From assembly GCA_963815965.1 (NCBI GenBank), contig CAWFIT010000007.1:66164-130163 (forward strand): a stretch of 64,000 nucleotides of DNA, written 5' to 3'. A program made the translations under genes and the position numbers. Each line of letters starts with the position of its first letter. Positions within the stretch are counted from its first letter, which is position 1. The stretch is from DASVFB01 sp963815965 (lineage in GTDB: Bacteria > Actinomycetota > Thermoleophilia > Gaiellales > Gaiellaceae). Below, piece by piece: positions 1 through 7,909 of this stretch. The notes under the pieces are model-generated. The model worked only from the letters and a program-made list of their open reading frames with translations, was not told where the DNA came from and did no database searches.

Positions 1-290
1 CCGCTGTCGAAGTTGTAGACCAGCAGATATGCGGAGAACACCGCTGTGTCGAACGCCAGCGCGGACACGGCGAGCGCCAGCTGCCGCGGCCGTGACATCT
101 CCCGGCGGCTGAGGACGAAGATAACCGCCGCACCGATTGCGAACAGCACGGTGACGATCCACGCGTCGCGCAAATACCCCGGCGGGTAATCGGTGCTGAG
201 CACGACCTGCACGACGGCGAACACGACGGCTCCAAGGCGAATGGAGGCGATCCAGCGTTCGGTGTCGCGCAGATGTGCTTGCTCGGTCAT
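1..290 (-). CDS. Partial multi-spanning membrane protein, possible sensor kinase N-terminus
   Basis: Reading the minus strand from an ATG at 290 gives about 96 residues before the window ends, so the C-terminal part is missing. The visible part has a short hydrophilic start (MTEQAHLRDTERW), then three hydrophobic segments around residues 14-32, 42-60 and 70-92. This layout, a charged start with short loops, resembles the membrane input module of actinobacterial sensor histidine kinases, but no kinase motif lies inside the window, so that role is inference. The start codon overlaps the queG stop (ATGA), so the gene is the downstream member of a translationally coupled pair with queG. Confidence 0.6.
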   Translation of the reverse strand, partial: MTEQAHLRDTERWIASIRLGAVVFAVVQVVLSTDYPPGYLRDAWIVTVLFAIGAAVIFVLSRREMSRPRQLALAVSALAFDTAVFSAYLLVYNFDS

Positions 291-1264
291 TCGCGGCGCC
301 CTTCGATGTGCGCTCGCGCCCAGGTTGCATGCTCGTCTTCCAGGCCGTCGAGCAAGTCGAGGTGCTCGGCGTTGCCCGCGTTGCCGAGCGCGACGATCGC
401 GTTTCGCTGCAGGTAGCGGCCGTCGTTACGCGGCACGTACAACCTGTCGTAGCGCCGCGCGAGCTCGCTCGGCTCCGAGCGCAGCCAGTCGAGGAGCGAG
501 ACGGTGGGCTCTCCACGCGGCTCCTCATTGGCGCGCCGTTTCTCGATCCCGCGGTTCCACGGACAGACGTCCTGGCAGATGTCGCAGCCGTAGACGCGGT
601 CCTCGAGCGGTGCGCGCATCCCCTCCGGAATCGGCTCCGGCGATTGCGTCCAGTACGAGAGGCACCGCGTGGCGTCAAGCGTCCCTGGGTCGTCGAGGGC
701 GCCGGTCGGGCAAGCGTCGATGCAGAGCCGGCAGGAGCCGCAGTCGAGGTCGAGCGGAGGCGTCGACTCGATCTCGACCTCCGTGACGAGCGTTCCGAGC
801 ACGACCCAGGATCCGAAACGCTTGGTGATCAGGAGCGTGTTCTTGCCGTAGAAGCCCACACCGGCTCGAGCGGCGCCTTCGCGGTCGACGTGCTGGTTGG
901 CGTCCACCAGGACGCGGTACTCGCCGCCGATTGCAGCACCGAGCCGCTCGAGCTTCTCGCGAAGCTCGGCGTAGTAGTCGTCCCAGGTGTAGCGCGGCAG
1001 CCGTCCCTCCCCCGGAGCCGGCTCGGGGCCTGGTCGGTAGTAGCAGAGCGCCGCCGAGACGACCGTGCGCGCATTCGGCAGCAGGGTCTCGGGATGGCAC
1101 GACACCTCGGGTTGCGCCATCGTGAAGCGCATGTCTGCGAAGAGGCCGCGTGCGCGCCGCTCGCGAATGTGCTGCTCGGTCTCGACGTAGGGCTCCGCCT
1201 GCGCGGCGCCGACAACGTCCAGGCCGAGCTCTTCACCGAGCCGCTCGAGCTCATTCGAGGTCAC
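287..1264 (-). CDS. queG: Epoxyqueuosine reductase QueG
   Basis: QueG reduces epoxyqueuosine to queuosine in the wobble position of GUN-anticodon tRNAs, using cobalamin and two 4Fe-4S clusters in the cytosol. The 325-residue protein is close to family length. It has the N-terminal QueG domain (about 20-150) and two ferredoxin-type cysteine motifs, CGSCRLCIDACP near residue 177 and CDICQDVCPW near 228. A short HEAT-like tail (about 285-320) contains RNAIVALGN. It overlaps the downstream membrane gene by 4 bp. The gene 1285 onward diverges from it. No other queuosine gene is visible here. Family call is firm. Confidence 0.93.
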   Translation of the reverse strand: MTSNELERLGEELGLDVVGAAQAEPYVETEQHIRERRARGLFADMRFTMAQPEVSCHPETLLPNARTVVSAALCYYRPGPEPAPGEGRLPRYTWDDYYAELREKLERLGAAIGGEYRVLVDANQHVDREGAARAGVGFYGKNTLLITKRFGSWVVLGTLVTEVEIESTPPLDLDCGSCRLCIDACPTGALDDPGTLDATRCLSYWTQSPEPIPEGMRAPLEDRVYGCDICQDVCPWNRGIEKRRANEEPRGEPTVSLLDWLRSEPSELARRYDRLYVPRNDGRYLQRNAIVALGNAGNAEHLDLLDGLEDEHATWARAHIEGRRE

Positions 1265-1284
1265 CCCGATAGTGTGCCCCGCCT

Positions 1285-2244
1285 GTGAAGGCGATTCGCA
1301 TCCACGAGGACGGCGGACCGGAGGTGCTCCGTTACGAGGACGCGCCGGATCCCGTCGCGGGCGCAGGTCAGGTCCTCGTCGAGCTGCGCGCCGCGTCGCT
1401 GAACCACCTCGACCTCTGGGTGCGCAAGGGCCTGCCTTCGGTGCCGAAGCCGCGGATCCTCGGCGCCGACGGCGCAGGGATTCGCGCCGACACGGACGAG
1501 CGCGTCGTCATCAACCCCGGGCTCGAGCACGGCAGTGTGATCACCGTCGTCGGCGAGCACATGGACGGAACGCATGCCGAGCTGATCGCGCTACCGGAGG
1601 CGAACGTCCACCCCATCCCTGACTCGCTTTCGTTCGAGGAAGCGGCCGCCTTCCCACTCGTTTTCGAGACGGCCTGGCGAATGCTCGTGACGAAGGCCGA
1701 CCTTCAGCCCGACGAATGGGTGCTGATCTGGGGAATCGGCGGCGGTGTCGCCACAGCGTCGCTCGCGATCGTGAAGGCACTCGGCGCGCGCGCGATCGTT
1801 ACGTCGTCGTCCGACGACAAGCTCGCCCGCGCGCATGAGCTCGGCGCCGACGCGACTGTGAACCACTCAACGGACGAGGTCGCGGCGCGCGTGAAGGAGC
1901 TAACGGACGGCGGCGTGCACGTCGTCGTCGAGACCGTGGGGGCGGACACGTGGCAGAAGTCTCTCGCTGCGTGCCGTCCCGCCGGGCGCGTGTGCGTTTG
2001 CGGCGCGACGTCGGGCCCGAACCCGCCGGCGAACCTGCACCGGATCTGGTGGAAGCAGCTGACGGTCTACGGCTCGACGATGGGGACGAGCGCCGACTTC
2101 GCGGCCGTGTTCGACCTCGTGAAGTCAGGACAAATCAAGCCGGCGGTCGACACAGTGTTCCCGCTGAGCGAGGCGCGAGCCGCGCACGAACGCCTGGAAG
2201 CCGGCGAACAGCTCGGAAAGATCGTTCTGCGGATTCCCGGCTAG
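1285..2244 (+). CDS. Zinc-type alcohol dehydrogenase / quinone oxidoreductase family protein
   Basis: A 319-residue member of the medium-chain dehydrogenase/reductase superfamily, which moves hydride between NAD(P)H and alcohols, quinones or enones. The N-terminal GroES-like domain (residues 1-120) contains the usual SLNHLDLWVRKG segment and an ILGADGAG segment. The Rossmann domain starts near residue 150 with IWGIGGGVATASLAI in place of the usual AAGGVG turn. The structural zinc cysteines are absent, which fits the quinone-oxidoreductase branch. GTG at 1285 is the first start that keeps the whole GroES fold. Its end overlaps the convergent gene at 2241 by 4 bp. The substrate cannot be told from sequence. 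Confidence 0.85.
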   Translation: MKAIRIHEDGGPEVLRYEDAPDPVAGAGQVLVELRAASLNHLDLWVRKGLPSVPKPRILGADGAGIRADTDERVVINPGLEHGSVITVVGEHMDGTHAELIALPEANVHPIPDSLSFEEAAAFPLVFETAWRMLVTKADLQPDEWVLIWGIGGGVATASLAIVKALGARAIVTSSSDDKLARAHELGADATVNHSTDEVAARVKELTDGGVHVVVETVGADTWQKSLAACRPAGRVCVCGATSGPNPPANLHRIWWKQLTVYGSTMGTSADFAAVFDLVKSGQIKPAVDTVFPLSEARAAHERLEAGEQLGKIVLRIPG

Positions 2245-2543
2245 CCGAAGCCCAGGATGAACTTCGCGTCGTCGGACATCTTGTCCGGCGTCCACGGCGG
2301 ATCCCACGTCAGCTCGATCTCGACGTTCTCTACACCGGGTACCTCGGATGCGACCCGGTGGATGTCTTCCTGGATCATCGGACCCGCAGGGCAGCCCATC
2401 GACGTCAGGCTGTGGATGACCTTCACCTTCGAGCCGTCGATGTCGACGTCGTACAGCAAGCCGAGGTCGACGATGTCCATCCCGAGCTCGGGATCCTCGA
2501 CCTGGCGCAGCGCTTCGATCACGTCGGCCTTCGTGAGCTCCAT
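2241..2543 (-). CDS. MIP18/DUF59 family Fe-S assembly protein (SufT/PaaD-like)
   Basis: A 100-residue single-domain protein of the MIP18 (DUF59) family, which helps mature iron-sulfur proteins. Seen in sequence: the start DVIEALRQVEDPELGMDIVDLGL, and the reactive-cysteine segment TSMGCPAGPMI around residue 48. The terminal part DPPWTPDKMSDDAK is typical of stand-alone SufT-like members. No suf genes are adjacent, so the client is unknown. It is convergent with the oxidoreductase at 1285 and divergent from the cyclase gene at 2595. Confidence 0.85.
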   Translation of the reverse strand: MELTKADVIEALRQVEDPELGMDIVDLGLLYDVDIDGSKVKVIHSLTSMGCPAGPMIQEDIHRVASEVPGVENVEIELTWDPPWTPDKMSDDAKFILGFG

Positions 2544-2594
2544 GCACCCAGTCTAGCTCTGGACTGACACCGACCCACGAGCGATCATGGCCGC

Positions 2595-5069
2595 GTGGCT
2601 CTTCCCAGCGGCACCGTCACGCTCCTGTTCACCGACATCGAGGGATCGACACGCCTGCTCGATGCGCTCGGGGCTGCGTACCCGGACGCGCTCGCCGAGC
2701 ACCGGCGTCGGATTCGTGACGCCGTCGCTCAGCACGGCGGTGTCGAGGTCGACACGCAGGGCGATGCATTCCTCTGTGTTTTCAGGAGCGCGCGCGACGC
2801 AGTGCTCGCGGCCACCGCGGCGCAGACGGCTCTCGCCGAAACGCCCGTGCGCGTGCGAATGGGCATCCACACGGGCGAGCCGACGCTCACGGACGAGGGC
2901 TACGTCGGGCTCGACGTGCATCGCGGCGCGCGCATCTGCGCGGCGGCACACGGAGCACAGGTCATCGTGTCGAGCACGACCCGCGAGCTCCTCGATGGAA
3001 GCGTCGAGCTCCGCGACCTGGGCGAGCACAGGCTCAAGGATCTTGCAGACGCGCAGCACCTCTACCAGGTCGTCGCAAAGGAGCTGGAGCACGAGTTCCC
3101 GCCGCCGCGCTCGGAAACCGCGCCTTCGAACCTCCCGCGTCCTGCTTCGCCGCTGATCGGAAGGACGGATGAAATTGCCTCGCTCGTTCGGCTCGTGCGG
3201 GACGGCGCGCGGCTCGTCACACTGATCGGGCCCGGCGGCGCCGGCAAGACACGTCTCGCGCTCGGCGTCGCCGACGAGCTCGTGGCGGACTTTCCGGACG
3301 GCTCGTTCTTCGTCGGTCTCGCCGCCGTCAACGACTCCGACCTGGTTCCGTCGATGATCGCCGGCGCGCTCGGAGTGAACGAGCTCAGCGGCCAGAGCCT
3401 CGCGCGGCTTCTGGGTGCCAGACGCGTGCTCCTCCTCCTCGACAACCTCGAACATCTGCCCGAGGCGTCGCAGCACGTTGCGGGAGTTCTCGACGCGGGG
3501 CCTGACGTCGTCGTGCTGGCTACGAGCCGCGCACCGCTGCGGCTGAGCACCGAGCGGACCTTCGAAGTGCCTTCACTCCTCGGCGACGACGCCGTCGCGT
3601 TGTTCGTCGAGCGAGCGCAAGCTGTTGCAGGGCCGGAGATCGCGGAGATCTGCCGCCAGCTCGACGGCCTGCCGCTGGCGATCGAGCTCGCCGCGGCGCA
3701 GGCGTCGGTCCTCTCGCCTACCGCGATTCTCGCGCGGCTCGAGCAGCGACTCGCGCTGCTGACGCGCGGCCCGCGCGACGTCTCCGAGCGTCAGCGCACG
3801 CTGCGCGCGACGATCGAGTGGAGCGTGGAGCTCCTCGACGACGACGCGCGCCTGCTCTTTGCGCGGCTGTCTGTGTTCGCCGGCGGCTTCACGCTCGATG
3901 CCGCGGAGGCGGTTTGCGGCGATGTGCTCGATCCCCTCGCGACGCTCGTCGATCACAGCCTGTTGCGCCGGAGCGGCGAGCGGTTCGCGATGCTCGAGAC
4001 GATCCGCGAGTTCGCACAGAACAGCCTCGCCGAAAGTGCCGAAGAGGCCGACCTCCGCGAACGGCACGCCGCGTACTTCACCGCCCTCGCCGAGACCGCA
4101 TACGCGGGCCGGCTCGTGGCTGAGACGCGGTGGGCGGACTCGCTCGAGTCGGAGCTGGACAACCAGCGCGCCGCCCTCGACTGGATCGCTCCTGATGCGG
4201 CGCGGTCGCTACAACTGGCCGGCGCGCTCGGTTGGTTCTTCCACCTCCATTCGCACCTCGCCGAGGGACGTGAGCGACTCACGGTCGCACTCGCCCACCC
4301 GGGCGGCGACCCGCGGCACCGTGCGCGTGCGCTCACCGCGGCGGGAACGATCGCCGGCTGGACAGGCGATCTCGGCAGCGCGCGCGAGCCGCTCGAGTCG
4401 GCGATCGTCCTCTGGCGGGAGCTCGACGAACCGGTCGAGACGGCGCTCGCGATCGAAGCTCTCGGCTGGGTGCTGTTCGCATGCGGAGAAGACGCCGAAT
4501 CGCTGCGGCGATTCGAGGAGGCGCTCGAGCTTCAACGCCACATCGGGAAGCCGTTGCTCGTCAACCGTGCCCTTGTCGGCGTCTGCCAACTGCTCGTCGC
4601 GCTGGGGGACACGGACGCGGCGGAGCTGCGGGCCAACGAGCTGCTCGAGCTTGGACGGCGCGAGAACGACGTGCGCTCCGAACATTTCGCGCACCACTTC
4701 CTCGCCGACTGCGCCCTGATCCGCGGCGACTCCGCGACGGCCGACGAGCGGTACCGCCTCAGCCTGCAGGCGGCGCTGCCGCTCGGCGACGCAATCGAGA
4801 CGAGCTTCGAGATCCAGGGGCTCGGCATGGCCGCGGCCGGGCTTGGCTACCCCGAGCGGGCATTGCGGCTCGGCGGCGCGGCTGTGGCGATCTGGGAGGA
4901 GAAAGGCGCCGCGATCGACGTTCCGTTCTGGCTGGCGTTACTCGACAAGTGGTTCACGCACGCGCGCGAGTCGCTGCCGGCGGCCGAAGGGTCGGACGCC
5001 TGGGAAGCCGGTCGCAGCCTCTCGTTCGAGCGCGCGGTCGAGGAAGCCCTCGAGTCGGCTGCGCCATAG
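2595..5069 (+). CDS. Class III cyclase - NB-ARC-type ATPase - TPR regulator (first of three)
   Basis: An 824-residue multidomain signalling protein. Residues 1-165 form a class III nucleotide cyclase domain with both metal aspartates (FTDIEGS near 14, TQGDAF near 52). The usual transition-state Asn is replaced by His (GLDVHRGARI), so activity is uncertain. An AAA/NB-ARC ATPase follows at about 185-440, with P-loop GPGGAGKT and Walker B VLLLLDNLE. The rest, 450-820, is helical TPR-like repeat, as in COG3903 predicted ATPases. There is no DNA-binding helix-turn-helix. The family is thought to couple ligand or partner binding to NTP turnover; the signal is unknown. GTG at 2595 gives the canonical cyclase start; the ATG at 2587 is in another frame. 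Confidence 0.85.
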   Translation: MALPSGTVTLLFTDIEGSTRLLDALGAAYPDALAEHRRRIRDAVAQHGGVEVDTQGDAFLCVFRSARDAVLAATAAQTALAETPVRVRMGIHTGEPTLTDEGYVGLDVHRGARICAAAHGAQVIVSSTTRELLDGSVELRDLGEHRLKDLADAQHLYQVVAKELEHEFPPPRSETAPSNLPRPASPLIGRTDEIASLVRLVRDGARLVTLIGPGGAGKTRLALGVADELVADFPDGSFFVGLAAVNDSDLVPSMIAGALGVNELSGQSLARLLGARRVLLLLDNLEHLPEASQHVAGVLDAGPDVVVLATSRAPLRLSTERTFEVPSLLGDDAVALFVERAQAVAGPEIAEICRQLDGLPLAIELAAAQASVLSPTAILARLEQRLALLTRGPRDVSERQRTLRATIEWSVELLDDDARLLFARLSVFAGGFTLDAAEAVCGDVLDPLATLVDHSLLRRSGERFAMLETIREFAQNSLAESAEEADLRERHAAYFTALAETAYAGRLVAETRWADSLESELDNQRAALDWIAPDAARSLQLAGALGWFFHLHSHLAEGRERLTVALAHPGGDPRHRARALTAAGTIAGWTGDLGSAREPLESAIVLWRELDEPVETALAIEALGWVLFACGEDAESLRRFEEALELQRHIGKPLLVNRALVGVCQLLVALGDTDAAELRANELLELGRRENDVRSEHFAHHFLADCALIRGDSATADERYRLSLQAALPLGDAIETSFEIQGLGMAAAGLGYPERALRLGGAAVAIWEEKGAAIDVPFWLALLDKWFTHARESLPAAEGSDAWEAGRSLSFERAVEEALESAAP

Positions 5070-5079
5070 CCCAAGCTGG

Positions 5080-5151
5080 CCTGTCCCACGGACGGTCCCT
5101 CGGACAGGAGCGGCACGGACATGCCCCAGGGACTGTCCCTCGGACGTGTCC
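5080..5151. repeat. GGGAC-type palindromic repeat between convergent genes
   Basis: This 72-base gap between the convergent cyclase and GlpX-like genes is built from imperfect tandem inverted units. Two GGTCCCTCGGACA-like units surround CCCAGGGACTGTCCCTCGG. The units can fold into hairpins and could terminate transcription from both sides. A close relative sits inside the phosphomannomutase gene at 33182-33205, so it looks like a dispersed palindromic repeat family. Termination is inference. Confidence 0.6.
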
Positions 5152-6156
5152 TTACAAGCCGTAAAGGCGGACTTCTTCCCGCTTCTGGCGGCGGAAGAAG
5201 TGGATGCCGTCGATGAAGCGGACCCAGTTGCAGCGCGTGCACATGACGAGCGAGTGCGAGCGGGCGCTGTCGGCGAGGTAGCGAACTCCTCGCAGCAGGT
5301 CGCCGTTCGAGACGCCGGTCGCCGCGACGATCGTCTCGCCCGGCGCGAGCTCCTCTGTCTTGAAGACGTGACCGTCGTCGATGCCCTGCTCGCGCGCCTG
5401 CTCGATCTCGCTCCGCGTCGTCGGCCACAGCTGCGCCTGCAGTTCACCGCCGAGACAGCGAAGCGCCGCCGCCGTCAACACGGCCTGCCGCGTGCCGCCG
5501 ATGCCGACCGCGAGATGGTCGTTCGTCCCGCGGATCGCTGCGGAGATCGATGCGGTCACGTCACCGTCCTGGATCAGCTTGATCCGCGCGCCTGCGGCTC
5601 GGATCTCCTCGATCAGGTCGTGGTGCCGCGGCCGGTCGAGGACGATCGTCGTGATGTCGTTGACGCGCCGTTCGAACGCCTCGGCGATCGCCTCGATGTT
5701 CGCGGCCATCGGGCCGTTGATGTCGATCTTTCCGCGCGCACGAGGGCCAACCGCCATCTTCCGCATGTACATATCGGGGAGCGTGACGAGCGAGCCAGAC
5801 TCGCCGACGGCGATCATCGACATCGCACCGTGGCCCCCACGCGCGACGATGCTGCGACCTTCGAGTGGATCGAGCGCGAGATCGTAGGGCCGGTCGCCAC
5901 GACCGACGACCGTCCCGTGCGCCAGCGACCCCTCCTCAGCGCCGATTACGACGCGACCCTGGATCGGGAGTTCTGCGAGCGTTCGCGCCATGCCGGCGGT
6001 CGCGGCTTCCTCGGCGGCCTGCTGGTCGTCGCGGCCGAGCCAGCGCGCCGCTGCAAGCGCGGCCCGCTCGGTGCAGCGGGCGAAGGACTCGCAGACGCAG
6101 GGCTCGTTCCGCTCGACATGCTCGTCGTCGACCTGGTGTTCGACCGTCTCGGTCAT
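5152..6156 (-). CDS. GlpX-like class II fructose-bisphosphatase paralogue with altered active site
   Basis: A 334-residue protein aligning end to end with GlpX class II fructose-1,6-bisphosphatase: LGRDDQQAAEEAA, VVIGAEEG, ALDPLEGRS, LPDMYMRKMAVGP, QDGDVTASI, GIGGT and ATGVSNGDLL. By alignment from memory with E. coli GlpX, several key positions differ: K29 to Gln, D33 to Glu, E57 to Ala, T90 to Arg and E213 to Gln. D85, E88 and the DGD motif remain. Ordinary fructose-bisphosphatase activity is therefore doubtful. Its ATG overlaps the stop of the 2-phosphoglycerate kinase gene (ATGA), making it the last gene of the 2,3-DPG operon. A role on phosphoglycerates, or a regulatory role, is inference. 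Confidence 0.85.
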   Translation of the reverse strand: MTETVEHQVDDEHVERNEPCVCESFARCTERAALAAARWLGRDDQQAAEEAATAGMARTLAELPIQGRVVIGAEEGSLAHGTVVGRGDRPYDLALDPLEGRSIVARGGHGAMSMIAVGESGSLVTLPDMYMRKMAVGPRARGKIDINGPMAANIEAIAEAFERRVNDITTIVLDRPRHHDLIEEIRAAGARIKLIQDGDVTASISAAIRGTNDHLAVGIGGTRQAVLTAAALRCLGGELQAQLWPTTRSEIEQAREQGIDDGHVFKTEELAPGETIVAATGVSNGDLLRGVRYLADSARSHSLVMCTRCNWVRFIDGIHFFRRQKREEVRLYGL

Positions 6157-6764
6157 ACGCGCTCCAACTCGGCCGCTCGCTCGAGCACGAGCTCGATTAC
6201 GGCGCTGATCGTGTCGTCGACGTTCGTGTTCTCGATCACCGGGACGTCAGTTTCCCGCGCTCGCTCGACTATGAACTCCTGAAGCCGCCTGATGTCGTCA
6301 AGCCGCTCGAGGTACTTCTTCACCGGCCTGAGGCCTGCGGACGCTTCGTCGCGGATCCAGAAGTGCGCCGCGTGCGCCGTCTCGTCCTGAATCGAGAGGA
6401 CGCAGTGAACGACCGTCGCGTCGTCCCTGGCCGCGGAAACCATGCCCGGCACGAGGTGGACGCCCTCGAACACCATCGACCATCCTTCCTGCAATGCCCG
6501 CTCGATCGACGCCTCGACCGCGATCAGCACGTTGGTCGTCTGGTCGAGGAAGCCCTCGACCATCGACTCGCCCGCCCCGGCGTCGAAGCTGGAGCGGTGG
6601 ATGGACGGCAGGTACTCCTCCGCGAAGAACGCGCGCAGCGTCTGACGCACAACGTCCGTGGACGTGACGCGGTTGATGCCGAGGCGGTACGCGACCTCCG
6701 TGGCGACCGTCGACTTGCCCGTTCCGGTGGCACCGCCGATCAGCAGGATGATCGGCTTGGTCAC
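6153..6764 (-). CDS. 2-phosphoglycerate kinase
   Basis: A 203-residue P-loop kinase of the COG2074 type, which phosphorylates 2-phosphoglycerate to 2,3-bisphosphoglycerate with ATP. In methanogens this is the first step to cyclic 2,3-diphosphoglycerate. Seen: P-loop GGATGTGKST at residue 10, followed by the family signature GINRVTSTDVVRQTLRAFF, then the central MVEGFLDQT and VFEGVHLVPG segments and a basic LRPVKKYLERLDDIRRLQ region near the end. GTG at 6764 overlaps the stop of the synthetase gene by 4 bp, and its own stop overlaps the GlpX-like start. The archaeal enzymes carry an N-terminal ATP-cone-like extension that is missing here. Confidence 0.85.
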   Translation of the reverse strand: MTKPIILLIGGATGTGKSTVATEVAYRLGINRVTSTDVVRQTLRAFFAEEYLPSIHRSSFDAGAGESMVEGFLDQTTNVLIAVEASIERALQEGWSMVFEGVHLVPGMVSAARDDATVVHCVLSIQDETAHAAHFWIRDEASAGLRPVKKYLERLDDIRRLQEFIVERARETDVPVIENTNVDDTISAVIELVLERAAELERV

Positions 6765-7909
6765 GCCGGCACCTGCTGCGGCAGAAGGCTGAGCACGGCT
6801 TCGTCGAGGCCGTCCCCGGTCACGTCGTTCGCGGCGAGGACGAGCTCCAACCCGCGCGTTGCGGCGGCCTCCGCGACGACGTCGATCGCGGCCGCCTTGA
6901 GCTCGACGAGATAGACGTCCGCGTCGAGCCGCTCGAGCTCGGCACGCAGCGCGTCGCGGTTCGCGAGATTGCGCGAGACGTGAACGATGTCCGCGTCCAG
7001 ATGCTGGACAGGCGCGTGGCCAGTCGTGAAGACGGCCGTGCGACGGCCCTGCAGCGGCTCCATCGCACGCAGGCGCAGGTCGACCCGGACGTCCGCACTG
7101 GGGACGTCTCCGATGCCGACGACGAGATCCGAGATGGCGACGCGGAACGGGTTCAGATAGGCGCCCAGATCGTGGGCGCGAGTCGTGACGAGGATGCGCG
7201 CGGACGTCGCGACTGGAGGAATGGCGGCGCCGCTGCCGTCGAACACGACGACGTCTGGATCGAGCGTGCGCGCAAGCTCGGCGCCCGCTGCGACGTTCGA
7301 GTCCGACACAGCGCCTGCGAGGCCTCCTCCCGCGCGGCGGCAGCCGATCGTCGTGACACCGGAGAGCGCAGCCGTCTCGAGATGGTCGGATGCAGCGTGG
7401 CGGCCGGATCGCGAGAGGGCGAGCAGCTCGTCGACGCTCGGCTGCGCCTCCACGAGCTCCGGCTCCGGGGGTCCGCCTCGTCCCATGGCGACGACCACGA
7501 CGCGGCGGTCGCGCGCGAGCAGCCGCGCAACATGCGCTGTGACAGCCGTCTTGCCGACGCGCTTGCCAGGCCCGATGATCGACAGCGAAGGCAGGTCGAA
7601 CGGCTCGAACTGCGGCGGCTCGAAGCGGAAGTCGGCGCCGACGTACGGGAGTCCAAGCACGAGCGCGCTCGACGCGAGGCGGAAACGCTCCGGCGGCGAG
7701 AGCACCGGCTCGTCGGAGAGGTCAACCACGACGTCAGCCTCGACGGCGTCGAGTCGGTCGACGAGGGGCACGCCGTAGTCCTCTCCTCCCCGCAACTTCT
7801 CGGTGCCGCCGACGAGCAGTGCACCGACGAAGTCGTACGGCAGCGTTGCGAGCGCGTCGCGTACGACGGGCGCGTAGTGCTCGCCGTCGATGACCGCGAT
7901 CGCTCTCAC
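6761..7909 (-). CDS. Cyclic 2,3-diphosphoglycerate synthetase
   Basis: A 382-residue protein matching cyclic 2,3-diphosphoglycerate synthetase, which uses ATP to close 2,3-bisphosphoglycerate into the cyclic pyrophosphate, a thermo- and osmoprotectant and phosphate store in methanogenic archaea. The N-terminus AIAVIDGEHYAPVV is a family hallmark, and the P-loop GPGKRVGKTAVTAH lies near residue 128. Later segments VVFDGSGAAIPPV and YLNPFRVAISDL also fit. The GTG at 7909 is chosen because it overlaps the upstream stop (GTGA) and sits right before the hallmark; sequence upstream in this frame is meaningless. It is the second gene of the four-gene operon. Confidence 0.85.
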   Translation of the reverse strand: MRAIAVIDGEHYAPVVRDALATLPYDFVGALLVGGTEKLRGGEDYGVPLVDRLDAVEADVVVDLSDEPVLSPPERFRLASSALVLGLPYVGADFRFEPPQFEPFDLPSLSIIGPGKRVGKTAVTAHVARLLARDRRVVVVAMGRGGPPEPELVEAQPSVDELLALSRSGRHAASDHLETAALSGVTTIGCRRAGGGLAGAVSDSNVAAGAELARTLDPDVVVFDGSGAAIPPVATSARILVTTRAHDLGAYLNPFRVAISDLVVGIGDVPSADVRVDLRLRAMEPLQGRRTAVFTTGHAPVQHLDADIVHVSRNLANRDALRAELERLDADVYLVELKAAAIDVVAEAAATRGLELVLAANDVTGDGLDEAVLSLLPQQVPA

